Assembly (NCBI RefSeq): GCF_010093085.1
Contig: NZ_MSRC01000010.1
Location: 1 to 64,000, forward strand
Reading direction: 5' to 3'
DNA: 64,000 bases
Source of the DNA: Bacillus sp. SKDU12
Lineage (GTDB): Bacteria; Bacillota; Bacilli; Bacillales; Bacillaceae
Each line of letters begins with the position of its first letter. The stretch's first letter is position 1. Of this stretch, positions 57,368 to 64,000 are shown in pieces. Below the pieces are notes generated by a model. That model saw only the letters and a list, made by a program, of their open reading frames with translations. It searched no databases and was not told where the DNA came from. The position numbers and the translations under genes were made by a program.

Positions 57368-57409
57368 GTCTTTTGAGTCCGTAAAATCAATGTTTTTGTT
57401 TTTACACTT

Positions 57410-57463
57410 GAGACAGTTCGAGACAGGTGTCTCATTTTGTCTCGATCTGATCTATTTGTCTCG
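57410..57463 (-). promoter_or_regulatory. AcoR enhancer (UAS) cluster
   Basis: Five copies of the half-site GAGACA/TGTCTC lie within 54 bases: 57410-57415, 57420-57425, 57428-57433, 57438-57443 and 57457-57462. The second and third form a perfect palindrome with a two-base centre. Located about 45-95 bases upstream of the -24 element, this is the expected place for AcoR binding. Confidence 0.75.
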
Positions 57464-57475
57464 TTTTATGGCATA

Positions 57476-57512
57476 CAAAAAAGACCGAGGATGAAGCGGT
57501 CTTTGACAATAT
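57476..57512 (-). terminator. Terminator of yfjM and the broken small gene
   Basis: On the minus strand AAAGACCG pairs with CGGTCTTT and is followed by more T. It lies nine bases past the stop of the frameshifted frame at 57521. Confidence 0.85.
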
Positions 57513-57520
57513 TCGACTAT

Positions 57521-57659
57521 TTATTTCCTCGGAAATGTTTCGACTGTTTCATTTTTTTCCTTGTTTGGCTGAATCATTTTTTGCGGAAGAAGATCAATTG
57601 GATCAATACCGCCATTCCCATCCTACTGCATACAATCTATCATGCTGGTTGTTTGCCAT
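57521..57659 (-). pseudogene. Frameshifted small gene downstream of yfjM
   Basis: Reading leftward from 57659, one frame gives MANNQHDRLYAVGWEWRY then stops at 57603. The adjacent frame gives a protein-like stretch beginning DGNGGIDPIDLLPQK, rich in charged residues, ending ETVETFPRK with stop at 57521, immediately before the terminator. Joined by a single frameshift near 57610, they would make a protein of about 45 residues. The start is ten bases after the yfjM stop and has no good ribosome-binding site. It may be a decayed gene or a sequencing slip; I recognise no family. Confidence 0.45.
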
Positions 57660-57668
57660 ATATATGTG

Positions 57669-58121
57669 CTACAATTCTTGCTTTTCTTCAACAGCCCGAT
57701 TCAGCGCTTGAAGCATGTAGCCAATGCCTTTGTATGAGGACAGTGGCCAGCGAATATGCTGATGTTCGCCAACGACGGCGTTTAGGACGCTTCGATATTT
57801 TTTCCCGCCAAGCATGACGAGCTCTTCGATATCAGAAAATCCCTTTTCGCAAAATTGGCGGCGCAACTTCTCTGTTGTCATGATATCCAAATGACCGGTG
57901 CCAAACGTCACATCGTAATTTTCAGATACGATATCATCTGGACGCAGAAATCCGTGCTTCGCCGACAAAATCACCCACTCATCGAAAAATGTTCTTGCAT
58001 ATCGCTCGCACGCTTGATGGAACGGGCTAAGATAAGCGTCTTTCGCCCTTGTTGGTCCGGTATCCGGATAGACGTCCCATATTTTTTTCTTGCCGCAGGG
58101 GATGATGCATAGTCGTTTCAT
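57669..58121 (-). CDS. yfjM: YfjM, DUF6884-type protein
   Basis: The 150-residue soluble protein begins with LCIIPCGKKKIWD and contains WVILSAKHGFLRPDDIV and VMLGGKKYRSVL, the pattern of DUF6884 proteins, some of which resemble tRNA-guanine-transglycosylase-associated or nucleotide-modifying enzymes. The reaction is unknown. It is oriented like the aco operon but separated from it by a terminator. Confidence 0.82.
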   Translation of the reverse strand: MKRLCIIPCGKKKIWDVYPDTGPTRAKDAYLSPFHQACERYARTFFDEWVILSAKHGFLRPDDIVSENYDVTFGTGHLDIMTTEKLRRQFCEKGFSDIEELVMLGGKKYRSVLNAVVGEHQHIRWPLSSYKGIGYMLQALNRAVEEKQEL

Positions 58122-58176
58122 TTTTCTCTCCCCCTATTTCTGTTTCATATAAAAAAGGCATTAGGTAAAAATCATT

Positions 58177-58728
58177 TTACCTTCCAGATGTAAATTCTCC
58201 TTTGATCATTGAATACATATATAAATCTTCGAATCTACCACAAGCAAATTCATAATGTCTCAGCAAACCCTCTCTGCTAAAACCTTGTTTTTCTATGAGT
58301 TTTATCGAAGGGATATTAGAAGGTTCAATAAGAGCTTCAATCCTTTCCAGCTGCAAGTGGTTATATCCATATTTGACGACAGCTTCTAACGCTTCACTGA
58401 CGATGCCTTTTCTCCAGTAATCTTTGCGTAATTCATACCCAACCTCAGCTCGATAATGTTTTGCGATTCTATTCAGAAATCCGCAACTTCCTATGACGAT
58501 GCCAGAATCTTTAAGTGTAATGCCCCATCTGATTCCTGTACCTTTTTCAAATATGGATTGATACCACTTAATCTCTGTACAAACATCACTAGTTGTTTCA
58601 AAGGGGGCTAATCCCATCGGCTTTACAACATCTTGATCTGAAAGATACGGTAGCATATCCTTGGCATCTTCAACGTTTACTTCTCTTAAAATCAATCTTT
58701 TTGTTTCAATTATAGGAAATTCTTTCAT
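58177..58728 (-). CDS. GNAT N-acetyltransferase of the RimJ/RimL type
   Basis: The 183-residue protein has the RimJ/RimL opening IIETKRLILREVNVEDAKDM and the acetyl-CoA-binding region YELRKDYWRKGIVSEALEAVV (loop variant of Q/R-x-x-G-x-G/A), then NIPSIKLIEKQGFSREGLLRHY. It probably N-acetylates a protein N-terminus or a small molecule. The ATG at 58728 follows AAGGGGGTTAATTAT. I do not recall an orthologue at this place in B. subtilis 168, so it may be an acquired gene. Confidence 0.8.
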   Translation of the reverse strand: MKEFPIIETKRLILREVNVEDAKDMLPYLSDQDVVKPMGLAPFETTSDVCTEIKWYQSIFEKGTGIRWGITLKDSGIVIGSCGFLNRIAKHYRAEVGYELRKDYWRKGIVSEALEAVVKYGYNHLQLERIEALIEPSNIPSIKLIEKQGFSREGLLRHYEFACGRFEDLYMYSMIKGEFTSGR

Positions 58729-58789
58729 ATAATTAACCCCCTTCATTACAGCCCCTATGATTACCATGTATTTTATCTTATCCTTTTAT

Positions 58790-58832
58790 ATAAAAAAAGA
58801 TAGCAAAGACAATGATCCCTGCTATCTTGATT
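58790..58832 (-). terminator. Terminator downstream of yfjN
   Basis: On the minus strand AGATAGCA pairs with TGCTATCT and is followed by seven T. Confidence 0.8.
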
Positions 58833-58960
58833 CTTATAAGATTTCAACAATTTCTCGGCAGTTTTTCAAATGATGACAACCGGCAGGAATAATCCGGCGA
58901 AATACCGCATTATACCCGTTTAATATCCCTGCCCCGCTCACCTTGAATTGGAATAATTTT

Positions 58961-59944
58961 TCACTTTAGCTCCGCCCCGTCAAGATACTTTTCCTCAAAT
59001 TCATCGAGCAATGCACGCACTTCATCCGTTGATTTTGTGTTCATGCATTGGTTTCTTAATTCACTTGCTCCGCGGAATCCACGGAGATAAATCTTGAAAA
59101 AGCGAGGAAGAGGCTTGTATGGACGGGCTTCTAATGCTGAATATTGATCATGAAGATCGAGATGCAGCCTTAAGAGATCCAGCAATTCTTTGCTGCTATG
59201 CTCTTTCGGCTCCTTTTCAAAGGCGAATGGATTTGTAAAAATACCTCGTCCAATCATAATTCCATCAACACCGTATTGTTCAGCAAGTTTTAAGCCCGTT
59301 TCACGATCAGGAATATCTCCATTAATAGTAAGAAGAGTATCCGGTGCCACCTCGTCACGAAGTTTCTTAATTTCCGGGATCAGTTCCCAATGCGCATCTA
59401 CTTTACTCATTTCCGACCTTGTACGAAGATGGATGGAAAGATTCGCAATGTCTTGCTTCAAGATGTGTGTCAGCCAGTCGCGCCATTCATCCACATCCGT
59501 ATAACCAAGCCTTGTCTTCACACTTACAGGCAGTCCCCCTGCTTTTGCAGCTTGTATTAATTCTGCTGCAATGTCAGGACGGCAAATCAGGCCGCTTCCC
59601 TTTCCATTCCTCGTCACATTAGGTACAGGACAGCCCATATTGATATCCAGACCCTTAAACCCTAATTCCGCCATCCCAATACTCATTTGCCGAAAGTTTT
59701 CAGGCTTATCTCCCCATATATGAGCTACCATTGGTTGTTCATCTTCTGTAAACGTCAAACGTCCGCGCACACTATCCTTCCCATCTGGGTGACAGTAACT
59801 TTCTGAGTTTGTAAACTCCGTAAAGAACACATCGGGTCTGCCAGCTTCACTTACGACATGGCGGAACACGACATCTGTCACATCTTCCATTGGTGCCAGC
59901 ACAAAAAATGGTCGTGGCAATTCACGCCAGAAATTATCTATCAT
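58961..59944 (-). CDS. yfjN: YfjN, tRNA-dihydrouridine synthase
   Basis: The 327-residue FMN enzyme reduces uridines in the tRNA D-loop. It shows the Dus start [18 protein letters not shown], the catalytic-cysteine motif [10 protein letters not shown] (C105), VKTRLGYTD, and [21 protein letters not shown] phosphate-binding strands. The C-terminal helical domain ends differently from what I recall for B. subtilis YfjN. Start: ATG at 59944 directly follows a GTG at 59947; AGGA stands 9-12 bases upstream. Confidence 0.92.
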   Translation of the reverse strand: MIDNFWRELPRPFFVLAPMEDVTDVVFRHVVSEAGRPDVFFTEFTNSESYCHPDGKDSVRGRLTFTEDEQPMVAHIWGDKPENFRQMSIGMAELGFKGLDINMGCPVPNVTRNGKGSGLICRPDIAAELIQAAKAGGLPVSVKTRLGYTDVDEWRDWLTHILKQDIANLSIHLRTRSEMSKVDAHWELIPEIKKLRDEVAPDTLLTINGDIPDRETGLKLAEQYGVDGIMIGRGIFTNPFAFEKEPKEHSSKELLDLLRLHLDLHDQYSALEARPYKPLPRFFKIYLRGFRGASELRNQCMNTKSTDEVRALLDEFEEKYLDGAELK

Positions 59945-59947
59945 CAC

Positions 59948-60615
59948 TCATTCAAATCCTTTCATTAGGGAATACGGCTGCATCATTTATTAAAAAACTG
60001 ACCATGCTTTCCTTTTTACACTTATAGCACGCGAAAGCATTTCTTATCAAACGATAGTAAATTTTGAACATTTCACTTTTTACACTGAAAAAGTGAACAC
60101 ATTAATTGAGTTAACGTAATAGACACTGTCGCTATAGTTATCCTCATACCATTCATTTCTGATCAACACAGTCAAACTCCTTAACCTTTAATAGGTTCTA
60201 AGAGAAATAGTGTGATGATTATCTGCACCTTGTTTATATTGTGGTTTATTAATATTAGCGCTGACCTTCATCTTTCGTAGCGGTCTTACTTATGAACTTT
60301 TTGGATAAAAAGGATTCCAACCTAAATAGAATATCATATGAGTTCTCTCTATTACCAATGCAAAATAATTAGCCATATGTCAATATCTTTATAACGTTTT
60401 AGTTTTAAAGTTATACTTATAAACAAAATATCTGCATAAAAAATATAAATAATTACTTTTATAAGGCGCCGCCAGAAATCACCTATAAATATGTTTGGAT
60501 AAGGTTACGATTCGGTAACTCTGATCCAAAACCAATAAAATAGACTGCTGACTAAGTGCCGCAGTCTTCATTCATAAGATTAATAAGAAAGTTTCTTTCA
60601 TAATTAAATAATGCA
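59948..60615. other. AT-rich gap between yfjN and the YfzA-like gene
   Basis: This 668-base stretch has no well-supported gene except the short candidate at 60080-60169. It includes an inverted repeat TTCACTTTTT/AAAAAGTGAA near 60072-60097. The base composition is much richer in A+T than the flanking genes, which suggests decayed or acquired DNA. Confidence 0.5.
60080..60169 (-). CDS. Candidate 29-residue ORF with a good ribosome-binding site
   Basis: On the minus strand TTAAGGAGTTTGACT is followed by GTG (60169), encoding a peptide that starts MLIRNEWYEDNYSDSVYYV and ends FTFSV. It is acidic and tyrosine-rich, with no signal or membrane segment. The ribosome-binding site is better than chance would suggest, but the ORF is very short and could be the truncated 5' end of a lost gene. 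Confidence 0.25.
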   Translation of the reverse strand: MLIRNEWYEDNYSDSVYYVNSINVFTFSV

Positions 60616-60915
60616 TCAGAAGTTATTGCTTTCATTTCGAATATCCTTTGTTATACCTGTGATGATTTGTATAATAGTGAAAATCCCCAAGAAAACAGTG
60701 ACAATATTAAACCATGGATTATCATAGAATGAAAGACATTTTTGAAAGAAATCCAGTTCAACTATGTTTGCCGGGAATCCATTCATTTCTCTATACTTAG
60801 GACCCCATCCCGTTAATTCTACAAAATTAAAATAAAGCTGTGAAACTAAAAATGCCAAAACCGTGAGAAACCAACTTCTTTTATATAACGGTCGTTTTTT
60901 GTTTACTTTACCCAT
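60616..60915 (-). CDS. yfzA: YfzA-like small membrane protein
   Basis: The 99-residue protein has a basic N-terminus, one hydrophobic helix (about 15-33), a loop with ELTGWGPKYREMNGFP, an amphipathic region and a second helix (about 68-88). The FTGWGP-like loop and the layout recall YfzA of B. subtilis, which I place in this neighbourhood, but the match is from memory. No function is known. A TAAACAAAAAACG stretch precedes a weakly marked start. Confidence 0.6.
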   Translation of the reverse strand: MGKVNKKRPLYKRSWFLTVLAFLVSQLYFNFVELTGWGPKYREMNGFPANIVELDFFQKCLSFYDNPWFNIVTVFLGIFTIIQIITGITKDIRNESNNF

Positions 60916-61383
60916 TTAATCAGTTTCCTTTTCTGCATTTTTTTACTAAGTGTCCATCTAAAATCATTATATTATGAAGCAGCAGATGTGCCAACTTCTT
61001 TTCTCACCACCTTCATAAGTCGGTATGTGGACTGTTTTAATTCCAACCTTCAATGATTATCATCGAACGATAAGTGTTAGAGTTTTAACTGTTTAATAAC
61101 CTTTTTTAGGTCTTTTTTAAGAAACGACCAATTTTTATTATTGGCTGCCGCTATAACGGATTTGAGAACTGGATAGAGTTATGCCGGCACTTTCGGAGTA
61201 GTAAAATCTCTTCCCTCTTACTATGTACTTTTCCTAAATCAGACCCTTCCAACAATCCGCATTCCACCGTTCGAGTTGGAATAGACTTTTTCTGCATTTT
61301 TCTGCTCGAAATTAGCTGTTTTCATTCGCTTATCTCACGTTTTTTCAACTCTTTTCGTCAGTTAAAATAATAATCTGCACATG
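60916..61383. other. AT-rich gap upstream of the YfzA-like gene
   Basis: No reading frame with a ribosome-binding site stands out here, and I see no known RNA element. Scattered short inverted repeats and T-runs occur. It is probably a promoter region plus remnant sequence. Confidence 0.4.
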
Positions 61384-61436
61384 AAAAAGATCCGGAAATC
61401 GGCAATGTTCTTTCTGCCAAAATCCAGATCTGATGA
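61384..61436 (-). terminator. yfjO terminator
   Basis: On the minus strand GATCTGGATTTTGGC pairs imperfectly with GCCGATTTCCGGATC around a twelve-base loop and is followed by TTTTTC. Confidence 0.72.
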
Positions 61437-61450
61437 GAAATTGTTTATTT

Positions 61451-62851
61451 TTAGTGAGACGATTTCAAAACAAGCTTCGCCACAGCTTCCACATGAGCCG
61501 TCTGCGGAAACATATCAACAGGCTGAATATATTCGACGCGGTAGTCCTTCGACAGCGCCTGCAAATCCTTCGCAAGTGTGGATGGGTTGCAGGAAACGTA
61601 GACAAAGCGTTTCGGTTTAACTTTTTTGATCGTCTCCAAGAATGTGCTGTCACAGCCGGTTCTCGGCGGGTCAACGATGACGACGTCCGGACGGAAGCCT
61701 TCTTTCGTCCATTTCGGGAGCCAGTGTTCGGCTGTTCCTGTTACATATGTGGCATTTGTCATGCCATGTTTTTTGGCGTTTTTCTTGGCATCATCAATTG
61801 AATCCTTAATGACGTCCATGCCGCGGACTTCCTTCGCTCCGTCCGCTACCCACATACCGATAGTGCCGACGCCGCAGTATGCGTCAACAACTTTTTCTTT
61901 CCCAGTCAGCTGTGTCGCTTTTTTCACTTCGTCATACAGCTTGACGGTTTGCTCCGGGTTGAGCTGGAAGAAGGCGCGGGCGCTCAGTTCAAAGGATACG
62001 TCACCGAGCACCTCTTGGATCACTGTTTTTCCGGCGAGCGGTTTTGATTTCTCACCGAAAATAACTGAGGTTTTCGCTCCGTTTACGTTTTGAATAATCG
62101 ATTTGACCTCTGGCAAGCGCTTTTGGATCGCTTTGACGATTTCTTCCTTGTGCGGAAGGGTTTCTTTCGCCGTTACAAGCACGACCTGCACTTCGCCTGT
62201 TTCAAAGCCGACTCTCGTCACAATGGTGCGAACATCGCCTTTTCGTTTCCGTTCATTATAAACAGACACATTAAAATCCTCTAAAATGCGGCGGACGATG
62301 CCTGTTGTTTTGTTGGTTGCCGGATGCTGAACGATGCAATCTTTAATCGGGACGATGTCATGAGAATCAAGGCCGTATAAGCCGGCGATGATGCTGCCGC
62401 TTTGCGAGCGCCCGATCTGGAATTGGCTTTTGTTGCGGTAATTCCACGGGTCATCCATTCCGATCGTTTCTTTGATGTCCATACTTTCCACTTTAAACTT
62501 CGTATGGCGTTCAAGTGACTGAATGACGATGTCGCGTTTTTCACGAAGCTGCTGGCTGTATGCAAGGTGCTGAAGCTGACAGCCGCCGCACTGTTCATAT
62601 ACGGGACAAGGCGGTGCCACGCGGTGCTCCGACGCCTTGCGGATCTTCTTCACGCGGCCCTCCGAAAACTTCGGCTGAACCTTTGTGGCTTGCACGACAA
62701 CCTCTTCGCCAGGAAGCGCGCCGGGTACAAAGACGACTTTTTTCTTAAAGTAGCCGACACCTTCGCCGTTAATGCCGAGACGCTTAATTGTCAGCGGAAA
62801 GGTTTGTCCGACCTTCAGTTCGACGGGCGCCTGTTTCTTTTGTTGATTCAC
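61451..62851 (-). CDS. yfjO: YfjO, RlmCD/TrmA-type RNA (uracil-5-)-methyltransferase
   Basis: The 466-residue enzyme has a TRAM RNA-binding domain (about 12-70) and iron-sulphur cysteines in [10 protein letters not shown]. Its SAM domain has [12 protein letters not shown] and DPPRTGC, and a nucleophile Cys in [12 protein letters not shown]. It is a paralogue-type RlmCD/YefA protein; the target uridine, in 23S rRNA or tRNA, is not certain. The GTG at 62851 follows GGAGAG and gives the expected length, while 62914 would add an unrelated leader. Confidence 0.9.
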   Translation of the reverse strand: MNQQKKQAPVELKVGQTFPLTIKRLGINGEGVGYFKKKVVFVPGALPGEEVVVQATKVQPKFSEGRVKKIRKASEHRVAPPCPVYEQCGGCQLQHLAYSQQLREKRDIVIQSLERHTKFKVESMDIKETIGMDDPWNYRNKSQFQIGRSQSGSIIAGLYGLDSHDIVPIKDCIVQHPATNKTTGIVRRILEDFNVSVYNERKRKGDVRTIVTRVGFETGEVQVVLVTAKETLPHKEEIVKAIQKRLPEVKSIIQNVNGAKTSVIFGEKSKPLAGKTVIQEVLGDVSFELSARAFFQLNPEQTVKLYDEVKKATQLTGKEKVVDAYCGVGTIGMWVADGAKEVRGMDVIKDSIDDAKKNAKKHGMTNATYVTGTAEHWLPKWTKEGFRPDVVIVDPPRTGCDSTFLETIKKVKPKRFVYVSCNPSTLAKDLQALSKDYRVEYIQPVDMFPQTAHVEAVAKLVLKSSH

Positions 62852-62963
62852 ATTGTTCTCTCCGTTTCTATATGAAGCTTTCTGCAGATGGCAGAAAGTG
62901 AAATGTTTTTTCACATCTTTCTAGTATAACACGTTTGAAGGATTTCCTTCATTGTCAGACGAA

Positions 62964-63827
62964 TTATTCGATACTCCTCCATAAATACAAAGACGCATAG
63001 CTTAAATAAGGCTCCCATTCCTTGCTCATCGCCAGCATGACATCCTTTGCCGGTTTATCGTCCAGCTGAAAATGGCGTTTGATCGCATTCTGGAGGCCTA
63101 TATCGGCAAGCGGGAATAAATTAGGGCGCCCAAGGCCGAACATGAGAACGTTTTGCACAGTCCACGGGCCAATCCCCCTGATTTTGACCAGTTTCTTCAT
63201 GATATCTTCATCCGTCATATGCGGCAGTTCTGATAAGTCGAGTTCGCCCTCTGTGATCAGCCTTGATGTATCAATCGCATATTCTGCTTTTTTCATGCTG
63301 AATTGCAGATCGCGCAGATCTTGATAATCGAGTTCCGCAATGGTTTCAGGCTTTGGATAGCACCATACGCCGTCCTTCTGCTCGCCAAACGCATGGACAA
63401 ACCGTTCTGTTAACGTATAAGCGAAGGAAAGATTGAGCTGCTGGTGGATGATGCATTTCATGATGCAGTTGTACACATTGTAGTCCAATACAATAGGCGT
63501 GCCGGCATGCTCTTCAAAAATGGCGGACAGACTCGTTTTCGAGAAATGATCGAGCACGTGCTGTAAATCATGTTCCCATTGAAAAATCCGTTTGATTTCC
63601 ATCATCATCTCTTCCTGATCCATTTCCCCGCTGACAAGAAACTCAGGCGCATCCGCGTTTCCTAACGCCTGTACCTTTACAATACGTACGTCTCCCGCTT
63701 GGCTTCTGATCGGCACGCGAATATTCCTCGCTTCTCTATTTACCGCATTGAGAGGATCTAAAGACAGTCTGTCCAGCACGCGGTCAAAATGGTATGGAGG
63801 CGTGACAAATACGTTTTCCTTCCACAT
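62964..63827 (-). CDS. yfjP: YfjP, AlkA-type DNA-3-methyladenine glycosylase
   Basis: The 287-residue base-excision enzyme has an AlkA-like N-terminal domain and a helix-hairpin-helix domain. That domain carries KIRGIGPWTVQNVLMFGLGRP and the catalytic aspartate in LFPLADIGLQNAI. It removes alkylated bases. The ATG at 63827 has AAGGGTGGA upstream; the extension to 63890 lacks a site. It is divergent from yfjQ. Confidence 0.92.
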   Translation of the reverse strand: MWKENVFVTPPYHFDRVLDRLSLDPLNAVNREARNIRVPIRSQAGDVRIVKVQALGNADAPEFLVSGEMDQEEMMMEIKRIFQWEHDLQHVLDHFSKTSLSAIFEEHAGTPIVLDYNVYNCIMKCIIHQQLNLSFAYTLTERFVHAFGEQKDGVWCYPKPETIAELDYQDLRDLQFSMKKAEYAIDTSRLITEGELDLSELPHMTDEDIMKKLVKIRGIGPWTVQNVLMFGLGRPNLFPLADIGLQNAIKRHFQLDDKPAKDVMLAMSKEWEPYLSYASLYLWRSIE

Positions 63828-63944
63828 GAAATCCACCCTTTTTCCGTTTTTGTTCAGTATAACACGCCGCCGGTAATAGGCAGAGAACACCGTATACTTT
63901 TCTCATAAAGGCCGCATGATATAATGGCAGGTGGAGGGTTGTTT

Positions 63945-64000
63945 ATGATCAACATTACCGCAATGACAACAGAGCATCAGCTGCTGAAAAATATATCAAT
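63945..64000 (+). CDS. yfjQ: YfjQ, CorA-type divalent-cation transporter (5' end only)
   Basis: The first 18 codons begin MINITAMTTEHQLLKNIS, which matches the start of the CorA-like metal transporter YfjQ of B. subtilis as I remember it. GGAGGG lies seven bases upstream of the ATG, and a TATAAT stands at 63920-63925. The rest is beyond the window, so no domain can be checked. Confidence 0.75.
   Translation, partial: MINITAMTTEHQLLKNIS

Noticed and set aside
60072-60097. Inverted repeat TTCACTTTTT/AAAAAGTGAA
   Set aside because: It looks like a terminator or operator but lacks a T-run at the right place and has no clear gene to serve.
61381-62093. Long plus-strand frames across yfjO
   Set aside because: The minus strand carries the full methyltransferase with cluster and SAM motifs; the plus frames have no ribosome-binding site.
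62876-62900. Hairpin CTTTCTGC/GCAGAAAG upstream of yfjO
   Set aside because: There is no T-run after it on the minus strand, so it is not a convincing terminator for yfjP, and it does not resemble a known riboswitch.

Overview
The window comes from a low-to-medium GC Firmicute of the Bacillus subtilis group. Gene content, order and protein sequences follow, as far as I remember them, the B. subtilis chromosome segment running from just upstream of an rRNA operon (ygxA-ygzB-perR) to the aco operon and yfjQ. It is read here in the opposite direction to the usual map. It does not look like the reference strain itself. From memory, yfhI, the yfiF-yfiG-yfiH-yfiI block and yfjE are missing, while a small-ORF cassette (46333-46904) and a GNAT gene (58177-58728) look extra. 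These comparisons rest on recall and were not aligned. I see no phage, insertion sequence, tRNA or CRISPR array.

Layout. 1-290: leader and tandem P1/P2 promoters of an rRNA operon whose 16S gene lies off the left edge on the minus strand. 272-9911: housekeeping and stress genes (PerR peroxide regulator with its own Per box, Bcp-type peroxiredoxin, second glutamate-1-semialdehyde aminomutase GsaB, aromatic-acid exporter-like YgaE, ABC exporter YgaD, DUF402 phosphatase YgaC, SASP-gamma SspE, enoyl-ACP reductase FabL). 9918-21973: the yfh region, with MutY, YfhP, the CsbB/YfhO lipoteichoic-acid glycosylation pair, the sigma-B-type yfhK-yfhL-yfhM cluster, small spore and sporulation proteins (SspK, YfhE, YfhD), RecX and a Fur-boxed nitroreductase. 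22270-24840: MprF, which lysinylates phosphatidylglycerol.

25011-42116 is dominated by export and its regulation. It holds a MarR regulator beside an MFS pump (yfiV/yfiU), an MFS pump followed by its TetR regulator (yfiS-yfiR), PadR, the LnrJK two-component system with the LnrLMN ABC exporter (linearmycin resistance), the catechol-detoxifying catDE operon, and the heterodimeric ABC exporter YfiB/YfiC. Several of these have clear palindromic operators over their promoters. 42222-45994 is the maltose PTS/6-phospho-alpha-glucosidase cluster (malA-malR-malP), with a cre site at malA.

46333-50475 is the most accessory-looking part. A very short ORF and two paralogous two-helix membrane proteins precede yfjA-yfjB-yfjC-yfjD, a WXG100/LXG-like set whose YfjB carries a glycine-zipper segment. 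50511-57463 is sspH plus the acetoin catabolic system: acoR, then the acoA-acoB-acoC-acoL dehydrogenase operon. That operon has a textbook -24/-12 sigma-54 promoter and a cluster of five GAGACA/TGTCTC half-sites upstream as the likely AcoR enhancer. An acoR cre overlaps the acoR -35. 57521-61450 is AT-rich and patchy: a frameshifted small gene, yfjM, a GNAT, a Dus enzyme, a short candidate ORF and a YfzA-like membrane protein. The window closes with an RlmCD-type methyltransferase, an AlkA-type glycosylase and the first codons of yfjQ.

The strongest candidates for something undescribed are the element splitting the yfhP/yfhO terminator (12216-12434), the small-ORF/membrane-protein cassette beside yfjAB, the broken gene between acoA and yfjM, and the operator palindromes of yfiU and yfiS.
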